Below are positions 24,542-32,929 of a stretch of 64,000 nucleotides of DNA, in pieces. The translations under genes and the position numbers were made by a program. Within the stretch, counting starts at the first letter, position 1. Each line of letters opens with the position of its first letter. The notes beneath the pieces were generated by a model. It searched no databases. It worked only from the letters and a program-made list of their open reading frames with translations, and was not told the DNA's origin. This DNA is from BOG-908 sp964242595 (lineage in GTDB: Bacteria > Pseudomonadota > Alphaproteobacteria > Acetobacterales > Acetobacteraceae). The DNA lies in NCBI GenBank assembly GCA_964242595.1, contig CAXTBC010000005.1, positions 25,575 through 89,574 on the forward strand. The letters run 5' to 3'.

Positions 24542-24974
24542 GCTGCTCGCCTTTTGGCTGGCGCTGACGGCTGGCCTGGGGCTGGCCGGGCAGGCGCACG
24601 CCCGCACGCCGGTCGGTTACTGGTTCACCGAAGACCGCGGCGGCATCGTGCAGGTGCGTCCGTGCGGCGAGATGCTGTGCGGTATCATCGTGGGCCTGCG
24701 CGACTGGCCGGCCAGCGGCCAGTTGCTCGACTGGGACGGCAAGCCGCGCTGCCACTTTTCGCTGTTGCGGCAGTTGCGCCTGCAGGATGACGGCCGCTGG
24801 CATGGCACGGTGACCAACCCGAAGGACGGCCAGACCTACAAGGCCGAGGTGTGGGTGCCCGAGGACGGCATGCTGCGACTGCGCGGCTACCTGGGCCTGC
24901 CGCTGTTCGGCTCCACCCAGCGCTGGCCGGCCGCTCCGGGCGGCGCCAAGGCGGATTGCCACTATTGGCCCTGA
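24534..24974 (+). CDS. DUF2147 family secreted protein
   Basis: 146 residues with a signal peptide (cleavage after QAHA). The mature part starts TPVGYWFTEDRGGIVQVRPC, with Cys pairs at VRPCGEMLCG and a late CHYWP, then NPKDGQTYKAEVWV and LRGYLGLPLFGSTQRW. These are the DUF2147 marks; the fold is a small beta-barrel, possibly lipocalin-like, in the periplasm. Overlaps the DUF1178 gene by eight bases. No function is established. Confidence 0.85.
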   Translation: MARLLAFWLALTAGLGLAGQAHARTPVGYWFTEDRGGIVQVRPCGEMLCGIIVGLRDWPASGQLLDWDGKPRCHFSLLRQLRLQDDGRWHGTVTNPKDGQTYKAEVWVPEDGMLRLRGYLGLPLFGSTQRWPAAPGGAKADCHYWP

Positions 24975-24984
24975 GTGTCCGTCC

Positions 24985-25125
24985 AAAGAAAGGCCAGGGC
25001 TCTGCCCCTGGACCCCGCTAAGGACAAGTCCTTAGAACCCATTCGAAAGAGGTCCTTAACGAATGGGGGTCTGGGGCCTCGAGGCCCCAGCGGGGTTTGG
25101 GGCAGAGCCCCATGCTTGCCTCTGG
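24985..25125 (-). repeat. GC-rich palindromic repeat, copy D
   Basis: Full reverse-orientation copy: AGGGCTCTGCCCCTGGACC, CGCTAAGGACAAGTCCTTAG, GGCCTCGAGGCC, GGGGTTTGGGGCAGAGCCCC. Lies 3' of the DUF2147 gene and upstream of moxR. Each half can form a strong hairpin. Confidence 0.87.
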
Positions 25126-25213
25126 GTCGAGGCTTCCAGCCGTCGTGGAGCATCCCATTTCGCGCAACGCGCCCAACCTGTATCCTGCGTTGGATTAACC
25201 GCAGGAGTAGGCC

Positions 25214-26056
25214 TTGGCCGAGTTCAAGAGCACCGGAAGCTACATTGCCTCGCGCGACTTGGAGGTGGCGGTGAACGCCGCCGTGGCCCTGCAGCGCCCG
25301 CTGCTGGTGAAGGGCGAGCCCGGCACCGGCAAGACCGTGCTGGCCCACGAGGTGGCCGCCGCCCTCGGCATGCCGCTGATCGAGTGGCACGTGAAGAGCA
25401 CCACGCGCGCCCAGCAGGGCCTCTACGAATACGACGCGGTGAGCCGCCTGCGCGACGGACAGCTGGGTGATGCCCGCGTGCACGACATTGCCAACTACAT
25501 CGTGCGCGGCAAGTTGTGGGACGCCTTTGCCGCCGAACAGCAATCGGTGGTGCTGATCGACGAGATCGACAAGGCCGACATCGAGTTCCCCAACGACCTG
25601 CTGCTGGAACTCGACCGCATGCAGTTCTTCGTCTACGAGACGCGCGAGACGATACGGGCGATCCGCCGTCCGGTGGTGATCATCACGTCCAACAACGAGA
25701 AGGAGCTGCCGGACGCGTTCCTGCGCCGCTGCTTCTTCCACTACATCCGCTTCCCGGACCGCGAGACGATGGAGCGCATCGTCCAGACTCACTACCCCGA
25801 CATCAAGCAGGACCTGGCCCGCGAGGCGCTGACGGTGTTCTTCCGCGTGCGCGAGCTGCCCGGCCTGAAGAAGAAGCCGGCGACGAGCGAGTTGCTGGAC
25901 TGGCTGAAGCTGCTGATGATCGAGGACATGCCGCCCGAGACGCTGCGCACGCGCGACAAGACGGTGGTGATCCCGCCGCTGCACGGCGCGCTGCTGAAGA
26001 ACGAGCAGGACGTGCACCTGTTCGAGCGCCTGGCGTTCATGGCGCGCCGCGAGTGA
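25214..26056 (+). CDS. MoxR-type AAA+ ATPase
   Basis: 280 residues. Walker A GEPGTGKT, Walker B VLIDEIDKAD, sensor 1 ITSNNEKELPDAFLRRC and the extra helix-rich C-terminus of the MoxR branch. It is the variant that pairs with CoxE-like VWA proteins, and one lies two genes downstream. Such pairs act as chaperones that insert metal or cofactors or remodel complexes. TTG at 25214 follows GCAGGAGTAGGCC, a good ribosome site, and gives MAEFKSTGSY. Confidence 0.92.
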   Translation: MAEFKSTGSYIASRDLEVAVNAAVALQRPLLVKGEPGTGKTVLAHEVAAALGMPLIEWHVKSTTRAQQGLYEYDAVSRLRDGQLGDARVHDIANYIVRGKLWDAFAAEQQSVVLIDEIDKADIEFPNDLLLELDRMQFFVYETRETIRAIRRPVVIITSNNEKELPDAFLRRCFFHYIRFPDRETMERIVQTHYPDIKQDLAREALTVFFRVRELPGLKKKPATSELLDWLKLLMIEDMPPETLRTRDKTVVIPPLHGALLKNEQDVHLFERLAFMARRE

Positions 26057-26111
26057 TGGTTGCGGCGCGCCGCAGGTGACGGACGGGCGTCCCGGATTGC
26101 AGGAGGGCTAC

Positions 26112-26477
26112 ATGGCAGACGGCGACACGGCGGAGATCTTGTTGGCGGGATTGCGTACCGACATGATGTCCGTGCGGGCTGAAATGACGACGCTCCGCGC
26201 CGGCATGGGTGCAGGTTTCGCAGCCGTGCGGACCGAGATCGCCGCCGTGGAGACGAAGATCGCCGCATTGCAGAAGGACGTTACCGCCGGACGCGCGGAC
26301 CTGTACACCATGCGCGGCGAGCTGATGGCCCGCATGGACCGGCTGCAGAACCACCTCGATGGGGTGCGTGACGACCTGACGGTGAACTATGGCGCCGGCG
26401 AACATGTAGAGTGCTTCATCCGCAGTGCGCTGGAGCATCGCACCAAGGTGTTCGCTGTCGAATACGAGGCCGCCTGA
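26112..26477 (+). CDS. Coiled-coil protein between moxR and VWA gene
   Basis: 121 residues. Residues about 10-90 are a long coiled coil with a near 7/11-residue pattern (RTDMMSVRAEMTTLRAG, RTEIAAVETKIAALQKDV, RGELMARMDRLQNHLDGVRD). A short globular tail (GEHVECFIRSALEHRTKVFA) ends the protein. ATG at 26112 has GCAGGAGGG upstream. Its TGA overlaps the VWA start. No domain I recognise; the position suggests an adaptor between the ATPase and the VWA protein, which is inference. Confidence 0.7.
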   Translation: MADGDTAEILLAGLRTDMMSVRAEMTTLRAGMGAGFAAVRTEIAAVETKIAALQKDVTAGRADLYTMRGELMARMDRLQNHLDGVRDDLTVNYGAGEHVECFIRSALEHRTKVFAVEYEAA

Positions 26478-27655
26478 TGTTCGCAACCTTCGTCCAGCAG
26501 CTCCGCACGGCAGGCCTCCCCGTCTCCATCACCGAGTACCTCTCGCTGATGGGTGCAATGAAAGCCAACGTCGCCGCCTACAACATCGAGGACTTCTACT
26601 TTCTCGCGCGCGCCACGCTGGTGAAGGACGAACGCCACCTGGACCGCTTCGACCGCGTGTTCGCCACCGTGTTCGAGGGCCTCGAACACCCGCCGGGCGA
26701 CCCGGCCACCGACATTTCCGACGAGTGGCTTCGCCGCATCGCCGAGAAGAACCTCAGCCCCGAGGAGATGGCCGAGATCGAAGCGATGGGTGGGTTCGAG
26801 AAGTTGATGGACACTCTGCGCCAGCGCCTGGAGGAACAGAAGGAACGACACCAGGGCGGCAACAAGTGGATCGGCACCGGCGGCACGTCGCCGTTCGGCG
26901 CCTACGGCTACAACCCCGAAGGCGTGCGCATCGGCCAGAAGGAGTCCCGCCACCGCCGCGCAGTGAAGGTATGGGACAAGCGCGAGTTCCGCGACCTGGA
27001 CGGCGACACCGAACTCGGCACGCGCAACATGAAGATTGCCCTGCGCCGGCTGCGCCGCTTCGCCCGCCAGGGTGCCGCCACCGAACTGGACCTGCCCGGC
27101 ACCATCCACGCCACGGCCAGCAACGCCGGCAGCCTCGACCTGAAGATGGTACCCGAGCGGCACAACGCGGTGAAGATCCTGCTGCTGCTCGACATCGGCG
27201 GCTCGATGGACGATTTCGTCCGCACCTCGCAGGAATTGTTCTCGGCCGTGCGCTCGGAGTTCAAGCACCTCGAGCATTTCTACTTCCACAACTGCGTCTA
27301 CGAGCGCGTGTGGCGCGAGAACCGCCGGCGCGACGAGACGTCGCTGTCCACGTGGGACCTGCTGCGCACCTACGGGCCGGACTACAAGCTGATCTTCGTG
27401 GGCGACGCGACGATGAGCCCCTACGAAGTGATCCAGCCGGGCGGTAGCGTGGAACACTGGAACGAGGAAGCCGGCCGCGTATGGATCGAGCGCCTGACAG
27501 GGCATTTCCGCAGCACGGCCTGGCTTAATCCGGCGTCGGAGGAGTATTGGCGGTTCACGCACTCCACGGTGATCCTGCGCGACCTGGTGGCGCAACGGAT
27601 GTTTCCGTTGACGCTGACGGGGTTGGACGACATGACGCGCGAACTTTCGAGGTAG
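26477..27655 (+). CDS. CoxE-like VWA domain protein
   Basis: 392 residues. The N-terminal helical part (FVQQLRTAGLPVSITEYLSL) is typical of the CoxE-like group; a linker has NKWIGTGGTSPFGAYGYNPE; the VWA domain starts near residue 230 with ILLLLDIGGSMDDFV. The metal site is DIGGS rather than DxSxS, as I recall for this subgroup. It works with a MoxR ATPase; in CO dehydrogenase clusters such pairs mature the metal centre, but no such enzyme is nearby. The TAG is followed immediately by AT-rich element copy 6. Confidence 0.9.
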   Translation: MFATFVQQLRTAGLPVSITEYLSLMGAMKANVAAYNIEDFYFLARATLVKDERHLDRFDRVFATVFEGLEHPPGDPATDISDEWLRRIAEKNLSPEEMAEIEAMGGFEKLMDTLRQRLEEQKERHQGGNKWIGTGGTSPFGAYGYNPEGVRIGQKESRHRRAVKVWDKREFRDLDGDTELGTRNMKIALRRLRRFARQGAATELDLPGTIHATASNAGSLDLKMVPERHNAVKILLLLDIGGSMDDFVRTSQELFSAVRSEFKHLEHFYFHNCVYERVWRENRRRDETSLSTWDLLRTYGPDYKLIFVGDATMSPYEVIQPGGSVEHWNEEAGRVWIERLTGHFRSTAWLNPASEEYWRFTHSTVILRDLVAQRMFPLTLTGLDDMTRELSR

Positions 27656-27792
27656 GCAAGGCAAGGCCTTCTTTTCTGAAGAAAAGAAGCAAAAGACTCT
27701 GACTCCGCTGTCGTGCCTCCATCCAGCCGGCACCCGACAGGAAGTAAAAGTTTTTTGGTACTTTTCTTTCAAAAAAGAACTGCTTTCTTTTC
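27656..27792. terminator. AT-rich nested-palindrome element, copy 6 (inverted loop)
   Basis: Starts just after the TAG: GCAAGGCAAGGCCTTC with the hairpin CTTCTTTTCTGAAGAAAAGAAG. The loop reads CTCCGCTGTCGTGC then GCACCCGACAGG, the opposite order to copies 2, 4 and 5, so the core is inverted. The right arm is AAAGTTTTTTGG with TTTCTTTCAAAAAAGAAC. Probable terminator for the moxR-VWA operon. Confidence 0.8.
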
Positions 27793-27812
27793 GTTCAGGC
27801 TAGGGAACTCCT

Positions 27813-28475
27813 ATGATCACCGTCCACCATCTCAACAACTCTCGTTCGCAGCGTATTCTTTGGCTGCTCGAGGAGCTCGGCCAGCCCTACGAAATCAAAC
27901 ATTACCAGCGCAACGCGAAAACCATGCTTGCGCCACCCGAGCTGCATGCCGTCCACCCGCTCGGTAAGTCACCCGTCATCACCGACGGTGTACACACCAT
28001 CGCGGAGACCGGCGCTATCGTCGACTACCTCATCAACACCTACGGCGACGGCCGCCTAATCCCGCCGGCCAGGAGCGAGGAGCGCCTGCGCTACACCTAC
28101 TGGCTCCACTTCGCCGAGGGCAGCGCCATGCCGCCCCTGGTGATGACGCTGGTGTTCGGCGCGCTCCCATCGCGTGTGCCCTTTTTCATCCGGCCCGTCG
28201 CCAAGCTGATCAGCGGCAACGTGCAGAAGAGCTTCTTGCGCCCGAACATCGAGGCGCAACTGAAGCTGATGGAAGCCGAGCTCGGCAAGAGCGCCTGGTT
28301 CGCCGGCGACGAGCTTACCGGCGCCGACGTGATGATGAGTTTTCCCGTGGAGGCAGCAAAGAGCCGTGGCGGGTTGGGCGCCAGTCCGAAGCTGAAGAAG
28401 TGGCTTGCCACCATCCACGCGCGCCCGGCGTATCAGGCGGCACTGAAGAAGGGCGGCACGTACGCCTATGCCTGA
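27813..28475 (+). CDS. Glutathione S-transferase
   Basis: 220 residues. N-terminal thioredoxin-like domain: ITVHHLNNSRSQRILWLLEE with the active-site Ser in NSRSQR, then HPLGKSPVI (cis-Pro) and TIAETGAIVDYL, the glutathione-gamma-Glu-binding E(S/T). The helical C-terminal domain has WFAGDELTGADVMMSFPVE, the N-capping box of the family. Monocistronic after element copy 6. The substrate is unknown. Confidence 0.93.
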   Translation: MITVHHLNNSRSQRILWLLEELGQPYEIKHYQRNAKTMLAPPELHAVHPLGKSPVITDGVHTIAETGAIVDYLINTYGDGRLIPPARSEERLRYTYWLHFAEGSAMPPLVMTLVFGALPSRVPFFIRPVAKLISGNVQKSFLRPNIEAQLKLMEAELGKSAWFAGDELTGADVMMSFPVEAAKSRGGLGASPKLKKWLATIHARPAYQAALKKGGTYAYA

Positions 28476-28944
28476 AGACGTTGCGTCGGAGCGCTCGCCG
28501 CAGGCTCGAAGGCGCTTCATGCAGACGTTCGCAGCGGCAATTTCACCTGTGCGTCGTCGTCTCTGGCTGATGCAGGAGGTTGCCCGGACTACCCCACGTG
28601 TAGCGGGTGCGGCTGCAAGGGTGGACCGGGATACAGAAAGCCGGACGGACATTGTGTCGGTTTTCGGGAGTTCGAGCGTGAGTGCTTATCGAAGACGGCA
28701 GGAGTCTGCACGTTGGAGGGTGGTCGCCAAACACGGGTGCGAACGCAGAATGAGCGCTGTCGGGAGGTCACTCCCACACGCGAAAAAAAACGCCGGACAG
28801 CTAGGGCCTAGTCAGGAAGCAATACCGCCACGATCACCATGACCAACCACGCGTTGCCCTCGGGTGTAACTCTGCCAAGTTCGGCAACGATTACCGCTCT
28901 CATGTGAAGCGCGCGATGTCCGACGAACTCCCAGGCCGGTTGTC
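28476..28944. other. Gene-free stretch, nothing recognised
   Basis: About 470 bases between the GST stop and the dciA stop. It is less GC-rich than the surroundings. A forward frame at 28468-28842 exists but its product is arginine-rich, low in conserved-looking pattern and lacks a ribosome site. I see no repeat copy, tRNA or terminator here. Confidence 0.5.
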
Positions 28945-29412
28945 TCACCTGCTGCGAATAGCCGCCAACAAACGCCCCAGCGCGTCCCCCAGCTGCCCCT
29001 CAACCCCGTCCACCGGCTCCGCCGCCACGACCGTCCGCGGCACGGCCACCCGAGGTCCCCCCACCACGTCTTGTACGAACCGCAGCCGCTCCACCAGGCG
29101 CCGTCCCGCATGTGTGTTGATCCGTTCGATCAGCATGCCGGCCGCGTGCTGCAGCTCCATCGCCATCGGCCCGGAACAGGCAATCGTCAGCGTCGTCCCG
29201 CTCAGCCGTCGCGCTTCGGTCTCCAAAGCTAGCCGAGGCCCCACGATGGCCGCCCACTCGCTCATCAGCAGCGCGCCCGCCGGGGATTTCTTCCTGTAGG
29301 CCGCCCGTGTCAGCCCGGGCACCAGCTCGGCTAGCCCGCGCGCCACGTAGGCTCGCCGCTCAAGCGGCGCCAGGGCCGCATCCGGATTGTCAGCCGCCCT
29401 ATCTTTCGCCAT
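28945..29412 (-). CDS. dciA: DUF721 protein, DciA-like
   Basis: 155 residues. The conserved core LMSEWAAIVGPRLALETEAR followed by LTIACSGPMAMELQHAAGML and LIERINTHAGRRLVERLRFV is the DUF721 pattern. DciA proteins operate the replicative helicase DnaB in bacteria that lack DnaC; the N-terminal extension here is typical of alphaproteobacteria. The ATG at 29410-29412 shares the palindrome CATG with the opposite-strand mutY start. The dciA/mutY divergent pair is a common alphaproteobacterial arrangement. Confidence 0.85.
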   Translation of the reverse strand: MAKDRAADNPDAALAPLERRAYVARGLAELVPGLTRAAYRKKSPAGALLMSEWAAIVGPRLALETEARRLSGTTLTIACSGPMAMELQHAAGMLIERINTHAGRRLVERLRFVQDVVGGPRVAVPRTVVAAEPVDGVEGQLGDALGRLLAAIRSR

Positions 29413-30478
29413 GCAAGCTCCAGCCATGCCGCAAGACGCCCAAGCAGCGCTCCTTACCTGGTACGACCGCCACCGCCGCACCATGCCCTGGCGCGCCCGG
29501 CCTGGCGAGCTTGCCGACCCGTACCGCGTCTGGCTCAGCGAGATCATGCTCCAGCAGACCACGGTCGCCGCCGTGATCGGTTATTTTAACCGCTTCACCG
29601 CGCTGTTCCCCACGATCCACCACCTTGCGCGCGCCCCCGCCGAGGCCGTGATGTCCGCCTGGGCCGGCCTCGGCTACTACGCCCGCGCCCGCAACCTGCA
29701 CGCCTGCGCCAAGGCGGTGGCGGTCAAGGACGGCCGGTTCCCTGACACCGTGGACGCGCTGGAAGCCCTCCCCGGCATCGGCCCCTACACGGCGCGCGCC
29801 GTTGCGGCCATCGCCTTCGGCGTTCCCGTCGTGCCGGTGGACGGCAACGTGGAGCGTGTCATGGCCCGGCTCTACGCCATCACCCGGCCGATCCCCGCCG
29901 CCAAACCCGCTTTGGCCGCTGCCGCCGCTGCCTTCGGCAACCATCCCGCCGCCCAAGCCCGCGCGTCCGACTTCGCACAGGCGCTGTTCGATTTGGGTGC
30001 GACCATCTGCACGCCGCGCGCGCCGGCCTGCGTGCTCTGTCCGCTGGCGTCGGGCTGTGCCGGCCGCGCCGCCGGCGCCCCGGAAGCGCTGCCCGCCCGC
30101 ACGCCCAAGGCCGCGCGGCCGCACCGCCACGGCGCCCTCTTCTGGCTCACCAACCCGCAAGGAGAGGTGCTGCTCCGCCGGCGCCCGCCCACCGGCCTGC
30201 TCGGCGGCATGACGGAACTGCCCGGCACCGCGTGGACCGCCGTGCCGCTCAGCCCCGAGGCCGCCCGCGTCGCCGCCCCGATGCCGGCCGCCTGGCGCCA
30301 CGCGGGCGCGCTGCGTCACGTCTTCACCCATTTCGAGCTGCACCTCGAGGTCTACGCCGCCGCGGTGCCCACCATCCAGGCCGCCGGCTTCCTGCACCCG
30401 ATCGATGCGCTGCACGAGGAGGCGCTGCCAAGCCTGATGCGCAAGGGCGTGGCCGTGGCGCAGGGAGGCGCCGGATGA
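29411..30478 (+). CDS. mutY: A/G-specific adenine glycosylase
   Basis: About 355 residues. The HhH-GPD core has catalytic Glu in SEIMLQQTTVAAVIGYF, helix-hairpin-helix ALPGIGPYTARAVAAIAFG and catalytic Asp in VPVDGNVERV. The iron-sulfur cluster Cys spacing C-x6-C-x2-C-x5-C is present (CTPRAPACVLCPLASGC). The C-terminal NUDIX-like domain recognising 8-oxoG spans about 240-350 (LLRRRPPTGLLGGMTELPG). It removes adenine opposite 8-oxoguanine. ATG 29411 and ATG 29426 are both possible starts; neither has a clear ribosome site. Confidence 0.95.
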   Translation: MQAPAMPQDAQAALLTWYDRHRRTMPWRARPGELADPYRVWLSEIMLQQTTVAAVIGYFNRFTALFPTIHHLARAPAEAVMSAWAGLGYYARARNLHACAKAVAVKDGRFPDTVDALEALPGIGPYTARAVAAIAFGVPVVPVDGNVERVMARLYAITRPIPAAKPALAAAAAAFGNHPAAQARASDFAQALFDLGATICTPRAPACVLCPLASGCAGRAAGAPEALPARTPKAARPHRHGALFWLTNPQGEVLLRRRPPTGLLGGMTELPGTAWTAVPLSPEAARVAAPMPAAWRHAGALRHVFTHFELHLEVYAAAVPTIQAAGFLHPIDALHEEALPSLMRKGVAVAQGGAG

Positions 30479-30564
30479 TCCGCCTGTACGCCGTGGTGGC
30501 CCTGGGCGGCATCGCCGGTTTCGCGCCGGCAAGCGTGGCGGCAACGTGTCGCTCGCTGGCATAG
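30475..30564 (+). pseudogene. 29-codon signal-peptide-like ORF after mutY, probable remnant
   Basis: The ATG overlaps the mutY TGA (ATGA). It encodes MIRLYAVVALGGIAGFAPAS then VAATCRSLA: a signal peptide with a lone Cys just after it and then a stop. It looks like the 5' end of a lost secreted-protein gene. The following 230 bases hold no continuation. Confidence 0.3.
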
Positions 30565-30793
30565 CCAGGCTGCCCGCTACGACGGCCGGCCGTGGTAGCG
30601 CTCATCACCATGGGGTGTGCGAGGCTTCATCGCGGTTCCGCCTTGAGCCCGCAGGCATTCGGTTCGCTGCGCAGCGGTCGCGCCGTCCAGATACTGGCAA
30701 CGCCGGCATCTGCGCGGTGTTCTGCATTGCAGCCAACTCGTGAGGCTACGCGTTGGCCGAGCGTCCGGCCGCAGCGCGCGACGGCACAGCCGG

Positions 30794-30838
30794 AAGTCTT
30801 TTGTTTCTTTCTTCGGAAAGAAAGGCCTCCTTGCTTTT
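30794..30838. repeat. AT-rich element, right arm only, copy 7
   Basis: AAGTCTTTTGTTTC, then the hairpin TTTCTTTCTTCGGAAAGAAA and GGCCTCCTTGCTTTTC. Only the right arm of the element is present. It ends 18 bases before the phhA start, inside its leader, so it may affect phhA expression. Confidence 0.7.
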
Positions 30839-30855
30839 CAGAAGGAATCCAGACC

Positions 30856-31644
30856 GTGGACCACACCGTGCCGCAGAACTGGCAGACCTACACGCCACAG
30901 GACCATGACATCTGGCGCATGCTCTACAGCCGCCAGACGCAACTCCTTCCGGGCCGCGCCTGCGCGCCTTTCCTGCAAGGACTGGAGAAGCTGGACCTGG
31001 CAGCCGGCATTCCCGATTTTGCAGTCCTCTCGGCGCGCCTGCACGCGCTCACCGGCTGGCAGGTGGTGGCCGTCCCCGGCCTGGTGCCGGACGACGTGTT
31101 CTACACCCACCTCGCCAACCGCCGCTTCCCCGCCAGCCGCTTCATCCGCGGCGCCCACCAGCTGGACTACCTCGAAGAGCCGGACGTGTTCCACGACGTG
31201 TTCGGCCACGTCCCCATGCTGACGGACCCCATCTTCGCCGACTACATGCAGGCCTACGGGAAAGGCGGCCTGCGCGCGCAGAACCTTGGCCGCCTGCACA
31301 ACCTCGCCCGGCTCTATTGGTACACGGTGGAGTTCGGCCTGCTGCAAACGCCGGAGGGCCTGCGCATCTACGGCGCCGGCATCGTCAGCTCCGCCGCCGA
31401 GAGCGTGTATGCGCTGGAGGACCATCGCCCTCGGCGGCTGGCGTTCGACCTGCAGCGCGTGATGCGCACGCCCTACAAGATCGACGACGTGCAGGCCCTG
31501 TACTTCGTCATCCCGTCGTTGCAAGCGTTGCTGGACGCGACGGCCGGGACGGATTTCGACCCGGTATATGACGAGCTTGCCCGCTCCGAGGACATCCCGA
31601 TCGAGGCGCTGCTGACGAACGATGTGCTGGCAACAGGGATGTGA
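30856..31644 (+). CDS. phhA: Phenylalanine 4-monooxygenase
   Basis: 262 residues, the single-domain bacterial form. The iron ligands are visible: two His in FHDVFGHVPML and Glu in YWYTVEFGLL; pterin-site residues lie in VPGLVPDDVFY and RFIRGAHQLDYLEEPD. It converts phenylalanine to tyrosine with tetrahydropterin and O2. GTG at 30856 follows GAAGGAA, which decides the start; the frame is open far upstream through the repeat. The pterin dehydratase (phhB) is not in this window. Repeat E follows the stop. Confidence 0.95.
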   Translation: MDHTVPQNWQTYTPQDHDIWRMLYSRQTQLLPGRACAPFLQGLEKLDLAAGIPDFAVLSARLHALTGWQVVAVPGLVPDDVFYTHLANRRFPASRFIRGAHQLDYLEEPDVFHDVFGHVPMLTDPIFADYMQAYGKGGLRAQNLGRLHNLARLYWYTVEFGLLQTPEGLRIYGAGIVSSAAESVYALEDHRPRRLAFDLQRVMRTPYKIDDVQALYFVIPSLQALLDATAGTDFDPVYDELARSEDIPIEALLTNDVLATGM

Positions 31645-31663
31645 CGTGAGTGGCCTTGGTATA

Positions 31664-31797
31664 GGGAAGGCCAGGGGCTCTGCCCCTGGACTCCGCTAAG
31701 GACAAGTCCCTAGAACCTGTTCGTTAGGGACTTTAAACGGGTGGGGGTCTGGGGCCTCCAGGCCCCAGCGGGGTTTGGGGCAGAGCCCCATGCTTTG
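31664..31797 (-). repeat. GC-rich palindromic repeat, copy E
   Basis: Full reverse-orientation copy: GGGGCTCTGCCCCTGGACT, CGCTAAGGACAAGTCCCTAG, GGCCTCCAGGCC, GGGGTTTGGGGCAGAGCCCC. It is preceded by TTGGTATA, matching the extended flank of copies A, B and K. Lies between phhA and hisB. Confidence 0.87.
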
Positions 31798-31850
31798 CCC
31801 GGCCGCCTCCGCCCTTCCGCCCGCCCCCAACTCTGCCCTATAGCCACACG

Positions 31851-32444
31851 ATGCCCGCCCGCACCGCCACTCTTACCAGGACCACCGCAGAGACCGACAT
31901 TACCCTGTCGCTCGACCTGGACGGTACCGGCCGGTCCACCATCAGCACCGGCGTCGGCTTCTTCGACCACATGCTCACCGCGCTCGCCCGCCACGCCGGC
32001 CTCGACCTCACCGTCGAAGCCCGCGGCGACCTGCACATCGACTCCCACCACACCGTGGAAGACGTGGGCATCGTCCTCGGCCAGGCGCTGCGCCAGGCGC
32101 TGGGCGACAAGCGCGGCATCACCCGCTTCGGCCAGGCGCTGGTGCCGATGGACGAGGCGCTGGCCGAAGCCGCCATCGACGTCTCCGGCCGCGCCTACCT
32201 CGCCTGGTCCGTGCCGTTCGCCCGCCCCATGCTCGGGACCATGGACACCCAACTCGTCGAGGAGTTCTTCCGCGCGCTGGCCGGCAACGCGCTGGTCACG
32301 CTTCACGTCACCCTCAAATCCGGAAGCAACGCCCACCATGTGGCAGAAGCATGCTTCAAGGCCGCCGCGCGCGCGTTGCGCATGGCGGTGTCCATCGATC
32401 CCCGCCTGCATAACGTCATCCCCTCAACGAAGGGCGCTCTGTGA
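31851..32444 (+). CDS. hisB: Imidazoleglycerol-phosphate dehydratase
   Basis: 197 residues, the monofunctional HisB of most bacteria. The manganese-binding motifs are seen: FFDHMLTALARHAGLDL, DSHHTVEDVGIVLGQAL and GSNAHHVAEACFKAAARAL. It catalyses the sixth step of histidine synthesis. It starts a run with DUF2628, hisH, a GNAT gene and hisA, with the next ATG overlapping its stop. Confidence 0.97.
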   Translation: MPARTATLTRTTAETDITLSLDLDGTGRSTISTGVGFFDHMLTALARHAGLDLTVEARGDLHIDSHHTVEDVGIVLGQALRQALGDKRGITRFGQALVPMDEALAEAAIDVSGRAYLAWSVPFARPMLGTMDTQLVEEFFRALAGNALVTLHVTLKSGSNAHHVAEACFKAAARALRMAVSIDPRLHNVIPSTKGAL

Positions 32445-32794
32445 AGCTGTTCACCACTCACACCCGCCCCGGCGAGCCGCCCTTGCTGGTGCGCGAGGGC
32501 TTCTCCGGCGCCGCGTTCTGGTTCGGCGCACTCTACCTTGCTGCCCACCGCGCCTGGACCGCGGCCGCGCTCACCATGGCCGCCTTCCTGCTGACGCTGG
32601 CGCTGGTCCGGCTTACGCACAACCTCGCCCCGCTCGCGGGTTTCGCGGTGCTGCAAGGCCTGATCTGCCCCGACCTGCGGCGATGGAGCCTGGACCAGCG
32701 CGGTTTCGCTCGCGGGCCAGTGGTGGCGGCACCTGACCAGGACCAGGGGTTGGCGCGCCTGCTGGACAGGCGGCCGGATCTGTTGGGTGCTTGA
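32441..32794 (+). CDS. DUF2628 family small membrane protein
   Basis: 117 residues. Starts MKLFTTHTRPGEPPLLVREG followed by FSGAAFWFGALYLAAHRAW: the VREGFs motif and two to three hydrophobic helices are the DUF2628 pattern. Function unknown. Between hisB and hisH, as in many alphaproteobacteria. Its ATG overlaps the hisB TGA, and element copy 8 begins on the next base after its own TGA. Confidence 0.8.
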   Translation: MKLFTTHTRPGEPPLLVREGFSGAAFWFGALYLAAHRAWTAAALTMAAFLLTLALVRLTHNLAPLAGFAVLQGLICPDLRRWSLDQRGFARGPVVAAPDQDQGLARLLDRRPDLLGA

Positions 32795-32926
32795 AGGAAG
32801 CAAGCAGTTCTTTTTTGAAAAAAAGAACCAAAAAACTTTTGCTCACTGGCCGCGACGGTTGAAACAGGCGCGCCTGACAATCAAAAGTTTTTTGCTTCTT
32901 TTTTTCAAAAAAGAAGGCCTTCCTTC
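32795..32926. repeat. AT-rich nested-palindrome element, copy 8 (inside his operon)
   Basis: The best-preserved copy. Left arm AAGCAAGCAGTTC, a TTTTTTGAAAAAAA hairpin and CCAAAAAACTTTTG; right arm CAAAAGTTTTTTGCTTC with a TTTTTTTCAAAAAAGAAG hairpin and GGCCTTCC. It begins directly after one stop codon and ends three bases before the hisH ATG (32930), splitting the his run. Confidence 0.88.
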
Positions 32927-32929
32927 CTG

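Noticed and set aside
28468..28842. 124-codon forward ORF after the GST gene
   Set aside because: Arginine-rich, no ribosome site, no recognisable pattern; it begins inside the GST 3' end. Likely noncoding.
4508..32926. Reading the AT-rich element copies as a CRISPR or small-RNA array
   Set aside because: Copies are dispersed kilobases apart, in both orientations and next to stop codons; no regular spacer arrangement.
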